A stretch of 64,000 nucleotides of DNA, taken from assembly GCA_964511075.1 (NCBI GenBank), contig CAZEDM010000001.1, forward strand, positions 372,001-436,000, in the 5' to 3' direction. A program made the translations under genes and the position numbers. Under the pieces are notes generated by a model, which was given only the letters and a program-made list of their open reading frames with translations, searched no databases and had not been told where the DNA came from. Origin of the DNA: CAZEDM01 sp964511075. GTDB taxonomy: Bacteria; Zixibacteria; MSB-5A5; RBG-16-43-9. Of this stretch, positions 16,864 through 25,748 are shown piece by piece (position 1 is the first letter of the stretch; every line of letters begins with the position of its first letter).

Positions 16864-17817
16864 ATGATAAAGAAGGTTTTCTTGTTCACAGTTATTCCGA
16901 TCTTATTCAGTGCTCTTCTGTGCTATGCGGACGATGGAGATGGCGGTTATGCAGGTGCTTTCCTGAGAATGGGGTTGGGCGCCAGAGCCCTGGGGATGGG
17001 TGGAGCTTTTACCGGAGTAGCAGACGATGGTTTTGCTTCGTCTTATAATCCGGCTGGTATAATTCAGCTTGAAAACCCCGTATTAAGTGCAAGCTACAGG
17101 TTGATGGATCTGGACCGGAAGTTGAGCTACATAAGCTATCATCAGTCGATAAAGGGAGGGGCGGCCATTGGAGGTTACTGGATAAATTCCGGAGTGGGAG
17201 ATGTGGAGACCAGGGATGATCGCGGAGAGATAACCGGCGAGCTGACCAATTATGAGAACGCCATTGACATCTGCTTTGCCAAGAGGGTGATCAAAGAGCT
17301 GACCTTGGGGGTAAACATCAGATATTCCCAGTACAACCTTGCCAATTTAAATGCCTACACCATGGGAGTCGATTATGGTATGATGTTTTTTCCCGTGGCA
17401 AAACTTAGGCTGGGGTTGGCAGTGCAGAATATCGGGATGAGATACAGCTGGGTCTCAAGCAAATACTGGCAGGAATTCGACAAATACGGAACGGATACAG
17501 ACGATAACTTTCCGGTAAATTTCAGGGTGGGAGGTTCTTATCTCTTTTTAAAGGACAAGCTGCTTTTCTCTATGGATATGGAGAAAAATAGCAAGCAGGA
17601 CACAAGATTGCACTTAGGGGCTGAGTATCGGGCATTGGAGAACCTGGCTGGCAGAGTGGGTTATGATGACGGCTCCCTTGCCCTTGGTTTGGGGATTAAC
17701 TACCAGCTAAGATCGGTAATGATTGCGATAGATTATGCCTATCTTTCAAATGACGTAGAGTTAAATCCGGATCATATACTGGCAATGAGTCTGGAATTTA
17801 CAGGGTTATTTAAGTAA
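16864..17817 (+). CDS. PorV/UPF0164-type outer-membrane barrel protein 1
   Basis: The 317-residue protein has a signal peptide ending near CYADD. The conserved N-terminal block FLRMGLGARALGMGGAFTG is followed by SSYNPAGI, the hallmark of the PorV/PorQ and UPF0164 families. The rest alternates hydrophobic and polar residues as in a FadL-like barrel and ends in ...LEFTGLFK. In T9SS bacteria PorV shuttles or anchors cargo carrying C-terminal sorting domains. Its position directly after a cargo-like gene fits that role (inference). AAAGGAG lies 8 bp before the ATG. The second paralogue follows after 28 bp. Confidence 0.82.
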   Translation: MIKKVFLFTVIPILFSALLCYADDGDGGYAGAFLRMGLGARALGMGGAFTGVADDGFASSYNPAGIIQLENPVLSASYRLMDLDRKLSYISYHQSIKGGAAIGGYWINSGVGDVETRDDRGEITGELTNYENAIDICFAKRVIKELTLGVNIRYSQYNLANLNAYTMGVDYGMMFFPVAKLRLGLAVQNIGMRYSWVSSKYWQEFDKYGTDTDDNFPVNFRVGGSYLFLKDKLLFSMDMEKNSKQDTRLHLGAEYRALENLAGRVGYDDGSLALGLGINYQLRSVMIAIDYAYLSNDVELNPDHILAMSLEFTGLFK

Positions 17818-17845
17818 TGTTATCAGGTCATAGAAGAGGTGTGAG

Positions 17846-18781
17846 ATGAGAAGATTAATTTCATTGGTTAGGTTATGTTGGGTGGTCGCTTTTTTTATTG
17901 TTTTAAGCCCGAGTCTCTACGGCTCGGATATCCCGGACAATGCGGGCACCTCTGGCCTGGCTTTCCTTAAAATAGGGGTTGGCGCCAGGGCCGCCGGTAT
18001 GGGCGAAGCTTTCACTTCCGTTTCCGGTGATATATATTCGCTGTACTGGAATCCAGCTGGAGTTGCCCGGCACGAGGGATTCGAATTCGCCTTTATGCAC
18101 AACGAGTGGTTTCAGGATGTCAGTCTGGAGTACGGCGCTTTATGTTTTGAGTATAATGATAAAAACGTTTTCGGAGTGGGTATGACCCTTAACCAGGTTA
18201 AGGACCTGGAGAGAAGGGAAGGTCCCACAGAAGAGCCCTTAAGCTATTTTGACCAGCATGCCCTGTCTCTGTCTTTTTCCTGGGGTAGAAAGTTAAATCA
18301 AAAAATCGACCTGGGTCTCTCTGCCAAATTCCTCTATGAGAAAATAGATTTCTACTCAGCCACAGGCCTGGGTTTCGATTTAGGAGCGATATATTTTTTA
18401 AGACCAGATATTCAGGTGGGGGGAGCCATACTTAATTTAGGTCCTAAAATGAAGTTCGAGGACGAAAAATTCGATTTGCCCACCCTGTATAAAATCGGAG
18501 GTGCCTATTCGGGTTACGAGAGCTATTTTAAAGGAAGCTTCATTTTGAGTCTCGACCTGGTAAAACCCAGGGATAACGATTTGAAAATTCATGTGGGCGG
18601 GGAATACACTTATAAAGATATGTTTATCTTGAGAAGCGGCTACCAGATCGGTTACGACGAGAAAAATATCTCCCTGGGATTGGGTCTGAAGATCGGTAAA
18701 TATTCCGTGGACTATGCCTTCGTGCCATTCAGCTCAGATTTGGGCAATTCCCACAGGTTTTCCGTTAATATAAAGATCTGA
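17846..18781 (+). CDS. PorV/UPF0164-type outer-membrane barrel protein 2
   Basis: The 311-residue paralogue of the preceding gene has the same N-terminal block (FLKIGVGARAAGMGEAFTS, then SLYWNPAG). A signal peptide ends near LYGSD, and a barrel-like beta pattern continues to the end (HRFSVNIKI). The two copies are clearly diverged in sequence, so this is an old duplication and not a recent tandem repeat. A role in T9SS cargo handling or as a FadL-like porin is possible. GAAGAGGTGTGAG precedes the ATG. The dehydrogenase gene follows 73 bp later and may be read through. Confidence 0.82.
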   Translation: MRRLISLVRLCWVVAFFIVLSPSLYGSDIPDNAGTSGLAFLKIGVGARAAGMGEAFTSVSGDIYSLYWNPAGVARHEGFEFAFMHNEWFQDVSLEYGALCFEYNDKNVFGVGMTLNQVKDLERREGPTEEPLSYFDQHALSLSFSWGRKLNQKIDLGLSAKFLYEKIDFYSATGLGFDLGAIYFLRPDIQVGGAILNLGPKMKFEDEKFDLPTLYKIGGAYSGYESYFKGSFILSLDLVKPRDNDLKIHVGGEYTYKDMFILRSGYQIGYDEKNISLGLGLKIGKYSVDYAFVPFSSDLGNSHRFSVNIKI

Positions 18782-18854
18782 AGGGATTGCTTTACTCCTT
18801 GCAGGGACGAACAGTTTAATCAAGCACATTTTTAAGTCGGAGGAAGGGTAAGTT

Positions 18855-19973
18855 ATGCCAAAGTATAAGATAGCCTGGCTTCCGGGAGATGGGGTGGGAA
18901 GGGATGTGATGGAGGCAGCCAGGGTCGTTCTGGACAAGATCAAATTAGATGCAGAATATATTCCCGGTGAGATCGGCTGGGAATTCTGGTGCAGGGAGGG
19001 TAATCCTCTTCCTGACAGGACCATCGAATTATTGAAAAATACTGATTGCTGTCTTTTCGGAGCCATAACCTCCAAGCCCAAGGAGGAGGCGGAGACTGAA
19101 CTGGACCCCTCTCTAAAAGGTAAGGGCTATATCTATTCCAGTCCCATCGTAAGGCTTCGTCAGGAGTTTGACCTGAGAACAAACCTGAGACCCTGCAGGG
19201 CCTATCCTGGTAATCCTTTGAATTACAAAGAGGGGATAGACCTGGTTGTATTCCGTGAAAATACAGAGGATTTGTATTCTGGAATAGAATTTCATCCCCT
19301 GCCAAAGGAAGTGATGGAGGTTCTTTTAGAAACTCATCCTAAGATGAAAAAGTTCGCTTCCACCTCCTTAGATGACATCGCCATCAGCTTGAGAATCGTT
19401 ACCCGCAAAGCCTCCCAGAATATTATCCGGGATGCTTTTGAATATGCCAGAAAGAATAAAAGGAAATCGGTAACGGTCGTGGAAAAACCCAACGTGATTC
19501 GCGAGACCTCTGGGCTTTTCATCAGAGAAGCAAGGAAAATCTCAAAGGAATATCCCGAGATTAAGTTGTATGAGGCCAATATTGATGCAATCTGTATGTG
19601 GCTACTGAAAAACCCGTTTGATTATGATGTGCTGGTTACCTCCAATATGTTCGGGGATATAATCTCAGACCTTTGTGCACAACTGGTCGGCGGTCTTGGT
19701 TTTGCCTCCAGCGGAAATATCGGTGATAATTACGCACTCTTCGAGCCAACCCATGGCTCTGCACCCAAATATGCCGGGCAGTACAAAGTCAATCCCATAG
19801 CTATGATCTTAGCTGTCAAGCTGATGCTGGACTGGTTAGGGGAGAAGGAAAAAGCGGATAGACTTGAAAATGCCGTTGCTACCGTAGTGAAGGAAGGAAA
19901 GGTCAAAACCTACGATATGGGCGGGAAAAATTCTTCGCTGGAAGTAGCGGAGGAGATAGCTAAGAAATTATAG
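18855..19973 (+). CDS. Isocitrate/isopropylmalate/homoisocitrate dehydrogenase family
   Basis: The 372-residue enzyme belongs to the decarboxylating beta-hydroxyacid dehydrogenases. Landmarks are the nucleotide-site start WLPGDGVGRDV, the substrate loop VVFRENTEDLYSG, EKPNVIRETSG, and the metal site NMFGDIISDL followed by GSAPKYAG. The family uses NAD or NADP to oxidise and decarboxylate 3-isopropylmalate, isocitrate or homoisocitrate. Sequence alone does not decide between them. A LeuCD-type dehydratase lies in the same window at 1861-3966, so either leucine or alpha-aminoadipate synthesis is possible, as is a TCA-cycle role. CGGAGGAAGG supports the start. Confidence 0.88.
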   Translation: MPKYKIAWLPGDGVGRDVMEAARVVLDKIKLDAEYIPGEIGWEFWCREGNPLPDRTIELLKNTDCCLFGAITSKPKEEAETELDPSLKGKGYIYSSPIVRLRQEFDLRTNLRPCRAYPGNPLNYKEGIDLVVFRENTEDLYSGIEFHPLPKEVMEVLLETHPKMKKFASTSLDDIAISLRIVTRKASQNIIRDAFEYARKNKRKSVTVVEKPNVIRETSGLFIREARKISKEYPEIKLYEANIDAICMWLLKNPFDYDVLVTSNMFGDIISDLCAQLVGGLGFASSGNIGDNYALFEPTHGSAPKYAGQYKVNPIAMILAVKLMLDWLGEKEKADRLENAVATVVKEGKVKTYDMGGKNSSLEVAEEIAKKL

Positions 19974-20038
19974 AAGATGAAAGATGGAAAAGGGGGAAAA
20001 CGTGATTGTGATTCGTTGTTCGTGAATATGAGTATATT

Positions 20039-20192
20039 GTAGGGACAGACCAAAGTGTCTGCCCTGATTTATTTTTGTAGGTCAAGCATATCCACAGGAT
20101 TGCTTGACAAAAATAGTTGTCAGCCACTCTTCGAGATGGTTGACCTACAAAGCTATTGCATTTTAGGTAGGACAGGCTTCCAGCCTGTCCTA
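20039..20192. repeat. Cluster of three nested palindromes
   Basis: 20039-20065 contains TGTAGGGACAGAC...GTCTGCCCT. 20076-20149 is a larger element with perfect 10-bp ends TGTAGGTCAA and TTGACCTACA and smaller hairpins inside. 20168-20192 is TAGGACAGGCT-tcc-AGCCTGTCCTA. They fill the gap between the convergent dehydrogenase and DinB genes, and no coding frame lies there. Confidence 0.85.
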
Positions 20193-20238
20193 GAGAGGGG
20201 AAGTTTTTAAGCAAGGCTAAGGCTTTGCTCTCTGAATT

Positions 20239-20715
20239 TTAAATCTTCGGAGGAACTATCCCCAGTATCCTCAGATATTGATTTATCTGGCTTCTGTGAT
20301 GGATGTCGTGTTCCAGCAGATGGGTGAATATCCAGTAACCTTCCAGATGGTGAGTTTTACCCTCATGCTCTATAGAATAGGTTTTGCTTAATACTTCTTC
20401 TGGTTCGGCAAAGAATCTCTCCATCCTTTCCCAGTGAAGCTCAAGATATTCCTTGATCTTCTCTTTGGGCGGGCAGGGTTTGTCCGCGAATGCAAGCTCG
20501 GTATACTTCTTCCCCTTGATGACCTCATCGTACCACCCATCAGAGCACTCGGAGATATGTAAAAACAGGTTGCCCAGCGTTATCATCTTCTCCGCCGGTG
20601 CCCAGTTGAGCTTATCCTCAGGGGTAAGCTCTAAAGCCTTATTCAAGGTTGGCACAAGGCTTTTTCTCCAGAATTTGATCTGATTTTCGAGTAAAGGGTT
20701 GTTCTCTGAAAGCAT
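20239..20715 (-). CDS. DinB-family metal-binding four-helix protein
   Basis: The 158-residue protein is of the DinB/YfiT superfamily. The three metal-binding histidines are visible: H53 in LFLHISE and H136 and H140 in HLLEHDIHHRSQI. The family includes thiol-dependent S-transferases acting with bacillithiol or mycothiol, but many members are uncharacterised and the substrate cannot be inferred here. AAGGAGG lies just before the ATG (minus strand). It points toward the dehydrogenase gene and sits downstream of the C69 peptidase with 25 bp between, so the two could be co-transcribed. Confidence 0.87.
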   Translation of the reverse strand: MLSENNPLLENQIKFWRKSLVPTLNKALELTPEDKLNWAPAEKMITLGNLFLHISECSDGWYDEVIKGKKYTELAFADKPCPPKEKIKEYLELHWERMERFFAEPEEVLSKTYSIEHEGKTHHLEGYWIFTHLLEHDIHHRSQINQYLRILGIVPPKI

Positions 20716-20740
20716 CTTTCCTCCTTTTTAGTGATTTATT

Positions 20741-22384
20741 TCAATCTACCAGTTTAGATTCCGGCACATCTTCTTTTTTCTCCGGCAAACGGAACTGGTC
20801 CGGACGGGCTTTCAAAACTTCCCTGAGCCAGGTTTCCGGATAACCTTTTTCCTGTGGTCTGCCGTTTTCATCTTTGACATAGCCGTCATTATATTTGGTT
20901 ATTAAAAATTCGCCTAATTCTTTCCATCTTGATACTGCCATTTCCGCATTGGTAACAGAATAACCGGTCAAATATCGGGTCAAAAGCTCAGGATCGGTTT
21001 TGTACAGTTCCAAAGCTGTCTTTTCCACGGATGGCTGAAGCTTGATAAAGTTTCCTTCAAGCTCTTTTTGCACTTTTAGGATATCCTCGACCATATAGGA
21101 ATATTTCAGATTGGCAAAGTTCGCCACGAAATTGTATACCCACCAGGCAGAATCCCAGGAGAATTTCTTAAGAGAACCTACGGTATAGGATTTCGGGACA
21201 GTATCTATCCCGCAATAAAGCGGCACATAACAGGAGGTGTAGGTATCATCCAGCCCGTACCACAAAACCCCTCCGATTGGGTCAGGCAGCCAGGAACGTG
21301 ACTGCGAAACAAACGAGAAAGCAGTCTGCTGGGTCGAAATCGGTCTCTCCCAGCCATAATCCACGCTGTCCACCATCCAGTTAATAGGTCTCCAGCGATT
21401 AGGAGTGCCATAGGGTCCGGCATCTATCCCCTTGGTCATATCATAAGGCGTTCCCTCGTAATGGTCTCTCATCAGGGTGAAAACATCGGAGACTGTAAGC
21501 TTTTTATCTGGCTTGATCCATAGGGGATAGGGTTCCGCACCCTCAACTCCTCTATGATAATCAGTTGTGAAATACTTTGAGGGTGCGGCTCGACGGAAAA
21601 TGCTCCAGACACGTGTATCAGCATATCTCAGATTTTTCGGAGTGGCTGGGCAGTAAGCATCACAGAACCTAAAAGGCTTGCCGGATTCAGGGTCGTAATA
21701 CCCTTTTTCTGTGGCAAAGGAAATGACTTTTTCAGAATACAGACAGTTATCCGGATCATTTAAAGGGAACTCACCAATCCTTGCCTTGTTGGCATGGCAG
21801 GAGATATACCCGTCCGGAACCCTCAGAGCCACCCATACGGCTCCCTTTCCTCCGGGACCCGGGCCTATCATCTCCATTATCCAGGCTTCTTTGGTGTCTG
21901 CTATAGAAAAAGATTCTCCGGTTGAATGGTAACCATAATCTGCCACCAGCTGTGTCATAACCTTGATTGCTTCCCTGGCAGTCTTTACTCTTTGAAGAGC
22001 AAGCGTCATCAGATCCCAGTATTCTAAAAGACCATCCGGGTTTTGCAGCTCCTCCCTACCATCAAAAGTCGTCTCGCTGATGGTGAGCTGATGCTCGTTC
22101 ATCAGATCGACCACGGCATAGGTGTGAGAAACCTGTTTTACTTTACCCCGGACTTTTCCATACCAATCAGTTATCTCAAGAGAGTCTCCTTCTTTGTAAT
22201 CCGCAGCAGGTAAATACTCCAGATGTGGGTGAAACTCGCCGTCACAGGTATAGGTTATCATCACCGAGCCATCCTCCGAGGCTCCTTTGGTCACCAGAAT
22301 ACTGGTGCAAGGCTCAATCTGTATGCTGGTTATCTGGATGAGAATACCCATAAAAACCAAAAGCATAAGAAACTGTTTTTTCAT
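20741..22384 (-). CDS. Secreted C69-family dipeptidase
   Basis: The 547-residue protein has a signal peptide (MKKQFLMLLVFMGILIQ...) directly followed by Cys26 in IEPCTSILVTKGAS, the expected N-terminal nucleophile once the leader is removed. This is the Ntn-hydrolase arrangement of peptidase family C69 (PepD). Other family segments are DGSVMITYTCDGEFHPH, GESFSIADTKEAWIMEM and VALRVPDGYISCHANKARI (quoted as short landmarks). It probably cleaves dipeptides in the periplasm or outside the cell. Cys26 is also compatible with lipidation, but the preceding IEP does not fit a lipobox. The ATG has a weak GAGGTAGG upstream. Confidence 0.88.
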   Translation of the reverse strand: MKKQFLMLLVFMGILIQITSIQIEPCTSILVTKGASEDGSVMITYTCDGEFHPHLEYLPAADYKEGDSLEITDWYGKVRGKVKQVSHTYAVVDLMNEHQLTISETTFDGREELQNPDGLLEYWDLMTLALQRVKTAREAIKVMTQLVADYGYHSTGESFSIADTKEAWIMEMIGPGPGGKGAVWVALRVPDGYISCHANKARIGEFPLNDPDNCLYSEKVISFATEKGYYDPESGKPFRFCDAYCPATPKNLRYADTRVWSIFRRAAPSKYFTTDYHRGVEGAEPYPLWIKPDKKLTVSDVFTLMRDHYEGTPYDMTKGIDAGPYGTPNRWRPINWMVDSVDYGWERPISTQQTAFSFVSQSRSWLPDPIGGVLWYGLDDTYTSCYVPLYCGIDTVPKSYTVGSLKKFSWDSAWWVYNFVANFANLKYSYMVEDILKVQKELEGNFIKLQPSVEKTALELYKTDPELLTRYLTGYSVTNAEMAVSRWKELGEFLITKYNDGYVKDENGRPQEKGYPETWLREVLKARPDQFRLPEKKEDVPESKLVD

Positions 22385-22417
22385 AATCCTACCTCACTTT
22401 AAGATATTTTTTGAATC

Positions 22418-22482
22418 TGTAGCGGAAGGCTTCAGCCTTCCATTTAAACTTAAATGATGGAGGTCTGAAAACCTCCGCTACA
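22418..22482. repeat. Nested palindrome with TGTAGCGG ends
   Basis: The element runs from TGTAGCGGAAGG to CCTCCGCTACA, with inner hairpins GGAAGGC-ttca-GCCTTCC and GGAGGT-ctgaaa-ACCTCC. It lies between two minus-strand genes. Confidence 0.85.
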
Positions 22483-22493
22483 TTCGATTCTCA

Positions 22494-23357
22494 TTAAGGA
22501 TATCTCTTTTTCCTCAGCATCTCTAAATTATTTCCGATCTCTGCTCCAATCAAAAGGATAAATGCAGAGTAATAAATCCAGAAAAGCAATATAACTATAG
22601 TTCCGAAAGAGCCATAGATCTTCTCCAGGCTGGTGTAGTTCCTTATGTAAATATCAAAGAGATGTTTGGAGACCTCCCACAAAACAGCTGAGGTCAACGC
22701 TCCGACAAAAGCAGGAAAATCCGGAATTTTCCGGTAGGGGATGAATTTGTAAAGCAAAAAGAAAAGCAGTGTGCTCAAGAGTACAGGTAGGATCAAGGCC
22801 AGAAGATTTGCCAGGAAAGGAGCATCGGAGAGCCTGAAACCCAGATAGGGGATGCTTTGATTTTTGGCAAAGGCATAAAAACTGGTCAGGAACAAAGAAA
22901 GTAGAAGAATCGCTATAGAGAGAGGGACCAGGATAAGGGAAATGAACTTACTGTGAAAATAGTTCCTTCCCCTGTCCACCTTCCAGACGGTATTGAGTGC
23001 CTGTTCCATAGCCGAAAAAATTCTGGAAGCTGCCCAGGTCAACCCTAAGAGACCGAATAACCCTAAGACCTGTCTTTTCTGTATCAGGTTAAAAACGAGT
23101 TTAAAAGAGGAGACAGTGGAAATGGGCAGGGATTTGGCTAATAGAAAATAGGCGGAGGATGCCGCTTTCTCCGAGGAGTGCAGGGCAAAACCTAAAAGGG
23201 AGATTAATAATAAAAAGAATGGAATTAAAGACAAGATGGCATAAAAGGACATCCCTGCAGCCATTAAAGGGCAGTTGTCTTTGGAGAAAAAATTGACGTA
23301 GGTTTCTTTAAACCAGTTCCAAAAGAAAAGAAGGTTTTTCTTCATTTGAATTTTCAC
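22494..23357 (-). CDS. YihY/BrkB-family inner-membrane protein
   Basis: The 287-residue integral membrane protein has about six hydrophobic helices, as usual for the YihY/UPF0761 family. Family landmarks include the early MAAGMSFYAILSLIPFFLLL, TWAASRIFSAMEQALNTVW and the late YGSFGTIVILLFWIYYSAFILLIGAEI (shown partly: YGSFGTIVILLFWIYY). The name 'ribonuclease BN' used for some members is a historical misassignment, and the true function is unsettled. The start ATG at 23357 is within a run that fits the membrane topology. Both sides are flanked by dispersed palindromes, so it is probably a separate unit. Confidence 0.87.
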   Translation of the reverse strand: MKIQMKKNLLFFWNWFKETYVNFFSKDNCPLMAAGMSFYAILSLIPFFLLLISLLGFALHSSEKAASSAYFLLAKSLPISTVSSFKLVFNLIQKRQVLGLFGLLGLTWAASRIFSAMEQALNTVWKVDRGRNYFHSKFISLILVPLSIAILLLSLFLTSFYAFAKNQSIPYLGFRLSDAPFLANLLALILPVLLSTLLFFLLYKFIPYRKIPDFPAFVGALTSAVLWEVSKHLFDIYIRNYTSLEKIYGSFGTIVILLFWIYYSAFILLIGAEIGNNLEMLRKKRYP

Positions 23358-23361
23358 TGTG

Positions 23362-23422
23362 CTTGCCAGGTCCCCTGACCTGGCAAGTCAATTTTATCTT
23401 TGCCGCCGGGTCAGGGGACCCG
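23362..23422. repeat. Paired palindromes of the CCTGACC type
   Basis: CTTGCCAGGT-cccctg-ACCTGGCAAG (23362-23386) is followed by CCGGGT-caggg-ACCCG (23406-23422). The second loop is nearly the reverse complement of the first loop, so the two arms could also pair with each other. Confidence 0.75.
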
Positions 23423-23446
23423 ACGGTCACAAAATGATTCTACTAC

Positions 23447-23737
23447 CTACTTTTTAATTCGGGTCAGTTCAAAAACCACGCAGGATTTTGGATCCGGGCA
23501 GCAGATTACAGCTTTGTCCTTGTTTCTCTCCCAGGGGAACTCCCCTCCGAATCTCAGGACTCTATAGTAGGGGAATATGACGTCAAATGCCGCTCCGCAG
23601 ATTCCTGCTACGGTCCTCCCATCCTTAAGAATCCAGGTATCTCCTTTCTTGAGCCCGAAATCGCAGGGTTTTTTCTCCACCCTTAAAACTTTCACCCTGA
23701 CCGGAAAGTCTTTGGTTTTTGTTCTTCTCTTTTTCAT
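23447..23737 (-). CDS. TIGR04076 family protein
   Basis: The 96-residue protein fits the TIGR04076 family: VRVKVLRVEKKPCDFGLKKGDTW, an internal GICGAAFDVIFPYYRVLRFGGE and the C-terminal CCPDPKSCVVFELTRIKK (quoted in parts, all under 20 residues where exact). Several Cys residues (two in the CCPDPKSC segment) suggest metal binding, but no function is established that I know of. GGAGCG precedes ATG 23737. It lies downstream of polX with a repeat-filled 190-bp gap. Confidence 0.75.
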   Translation of the reverse strand: MKKRRTKTKDFPVRVKVLRVEKKPCDFGLKKGDTWILKDGRTVAGICGAAFDVIFPYYRVLRFGGEFPWERNKDKAVICCPDPKSCVVFELTRIKK

Positions 23738-23811
23738 ATTCGCTCCTTAAGTTTGCAGGGCAACTCTCAAAATCCCTTCTGGACCTTCAGGGTTGCATTC
23801 ATTTGTTTCTT

Positions 23812-23918
23812 TGTAGGGACAGAATAGTGTTCTGTCCCTGTGACCTGACTGTAGGGGCGTATCGCAGTTCGACAGGCTCACTGCTCTGAGCGAAGCCGAA
23901 GAGCAATACGCCCCTACT
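23812..23918. repeat. Two dispersed palindromes between polX and the TIGR04076 gene
   Basis: TGTAGGGACAGAA...TTCTGTCCCTG spans 23812-23840. GTAGGGGCGTAT...ATACGCCCCTAC spans 23851-23917 with a TTCGACAGGCTCA-like interior. A translated 61-residue frame here (23747-23932) is only a by-product of the repeats. Confidence 0.85.
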
Positions 23919-23928
23919 ACATCCTCAT

Positions 23929-25635
23929 TCATTTCAAAATTTTCAATAACTTCTCCAAGGATAAAGTATTAACCACGTCCTCCGGCTCAAGCCAGCCTCT
24001 TTTAGCGGTGGCTATGCCGTATTTTATCCAGTGCAGGTGTTCGGTCCAGTGGGAATCAGTAGAGATGGCTATTTTTACTCCCTTTTCTTTGGCTTTTCTG
24101 CAGTTTATATCGTTCAGATCCAGCCTGTCAGGAAAGGCATTCAGTTCCATTATCTTGCCATTGGCTTTTGCCGCATCCAGGAGTTTATCCATATCCACCT
24201 CGTAGGGGTCTCTTTTGCCCAATAATCTGCCGGTTGGATGAGCGATTATATGCACGTGGGGATTTTCTATTGCCTGGATGATTCTTCTGGTCATCTCCTC
24301 CCTGGGCTGGGAGAACTTGGTATGAACTGCTCCAATAACCAGCTCCAGCTCCCTGAGAATATCATCCTCAAAATCCATTTTGCCGTTTGACTTTATGTCC
24401 ACCTCTGCCCCGTTCAAGACTTTAAATCCTTTGAGCTTTTTGTTCACCGCGTCTATTTCTTTTTTTCGCTTCTTAATCCTTTCCGGAGTAAGCCCGTTGG
24501 TTATCCCGATGGTAGGTGAATGGTCGCACAGGGCGATATATTGATAACCCATCTTCCGGGCAGCTTGTGCCATCTCCTCAATCGTGCTTCTGCCGTCTGT
24601 CCAGTTGGAGTGGATGTGCAGGTCCCCTTTGATATCCTTTAATTCGATCAGATGAGGCAATTTCTTTTTCTGGGCAGCTTCGATTTCGCCCCAATCCTCC
24701 CTTATCTCAGGTGGTATATAAGGCAGTCCCACTGATTTGAAAACCTCTTCCTCTGTTTTCCCGGCGACGCTTTTTTTACCTTTGAAAACCCCATATTCAT
24801 TCACCTTCAAGCCCCTGTCGATTCCCAGAGACCTTATCCTGATATTATGGGCTTTTGAGCCGGTGAAATAGTGCCGGGCTGAGCCGTAGGATTCCGGCTT
24901 TACCACTCTTAAGTCCATCTGAATTCCATCTTTGGTCACGATGCTGGATTTGGTTGCTCCTTGGGATAAAACGTTTTGCACCTCGGGCAATTTAACAAAG
25001 GCATCAGAGATTACTTTTGGCTTTGTAGAGGAAACCAAGATGTCGACGTCAGCAATGGTTCCCTTCATTCTTCTTAGGCTTCCAGCTAAGCTTATATCTT
25101 TTACCTCCTTAACTTTTTTCAATTGAGAAACGATTGATTCAGCCTTGGGTAAGATTTCACCTAAGGGGTATCTTTCCTTGTGTCTTCTTTCCTGTTCAAT
25201 TCCTTTTAGGATGTTCTGTTCGGTTTTTTCTCCCAAGCCGGGAAGGCCTCTTAATTTTCCCTTGCGCGCGGCTTTTTCGAGCTGGTCAAGGGTTTTGATT
25301 CCCAGTTTATCGTAAACCAGTCTCACATGTTTTGGTCCCATTCCGGGAACCTCAAGAAGCTCCACCAGCGGTGCAAATTCAGATTTCTTCAGCTTCTCAT
25401 ACATCTCCAATTTGTTGGTTTCAACAAGCTCTTTTATTTTCAAGGCAATTTTCTCGCCGATGCCGGGAAGGTTCTTCAACTCCTCAGTATCCTTGATCTC
25501 CGAAAGCTCTTTGGTATAGGATTCCACAGTCTGGGCAGCTTTTATATAGGCTCTTATTTTGAAAGGGTTTTCCCCCTGAATCTCCAGTATCTCGGCTATG
25601 TTATAGAATATTCTGGCGATATCCTGGTTGGTCAT
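23929..25635 (-). CDS. polX: Family X DNA polymerase with PHP nuclease domain
   Basis: The 568-residue protein matches bacterial PolX. The N-terminal 8-kDa-like helical domain has helix-hairpin-helix motifs (LPGIGEKIALKI near 54-65 and GLPGLGEKTEQNI near 130-142). The nucleotidyltransferase palm carries SLAGSLRRMKGTIADVDILV with the metal-binding DVD. The C-terminal PHP domain begins DLHIHSNWTDG near 341 and supplies 3'-5' exonuclease/AP-endonuclease chemistry in studied homologues. It acts in gap-filling base-excision repair. It is downstream of and parallel to ligA (113 bp, with a palindrome between), which fits a repair pairing. Confidence 0.95.
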   Translation of the reverse strand: MTNQDIARIFYNIAEILEIQGENPFKIRAYIKAAQTVESYTKELSEIKDTEELKNLPGIGEKIALKIKELVETNKLEMYEKLKKSEFAPLVELLEVPGMGPKHVRLVYDKLGIKTLDQLEKAARKGKLRGLPGLGEKTEQNILKGIEQERRHKERYPLGEILPKAESIVSQLKKVKEVKDISLAGSLRRMKGTIADVDILVSSTKPKVISDAFVKLPEVQNVLSQGATKSSIVTKDGIQMDLRVVKPESYGSARHYFTGSKAHNIRIRSLGIDRGLKVNEYGVFKGKKSVAGKTEEEVFKSVGLPYIPPEIREDWGEIEAAQKKKLPHLIELKDIKGDLHIHSNWTDGRSTIEEMAQAARKMGYQYIALCDHSPTIGITNGLTPERIKKRKKEIDAVNKKLKGFKVLNGAEVDIKSNGKMDFEDDILRELELVIGAVHTKFSQPREEMTRRIIQAIENPHVHIIAHPTGRLLGKRDPYEVDMDKLLDAAKANGKIMELNAFPDRLDLNDINCRKAKEKGVKIAISTDSHWTEHLHWIKYGIATAKRGWLEPEDVVNTLSLEKLLKILK

Positions 25636-25672
25636 AAAAAAAGTTCGAGGGTTTAAGGATTCAAGGGTTCAA

Positions 25673-25723
25673 TGTAGTGCGAGGCTTTTAGCCTCGCTTT
25701 GGCGACCCTAAAGGGTCGCACTA
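25673..25723. repeat. Nested palindrome with GTAGTGCGA ends
   Basis: GTAGTGCGA and TCGCACTAC enclose GCGAGGC-tttta-GCCTCGC and GCGACCCT-aa-AGGGTCGC. It lies between ligA and polX. Confidence 0.9.
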
Positions 25724-25748
25724 CGTTATCATTAGTTAAAATCAATGA

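Noticed and set aside
23747..23932. A 61-residue frame on the minus strand between polX and the TIGR04076 gene.
   Set aside because: It is made almost entirely of dispersed palindromes and has no ribosome-binding site.
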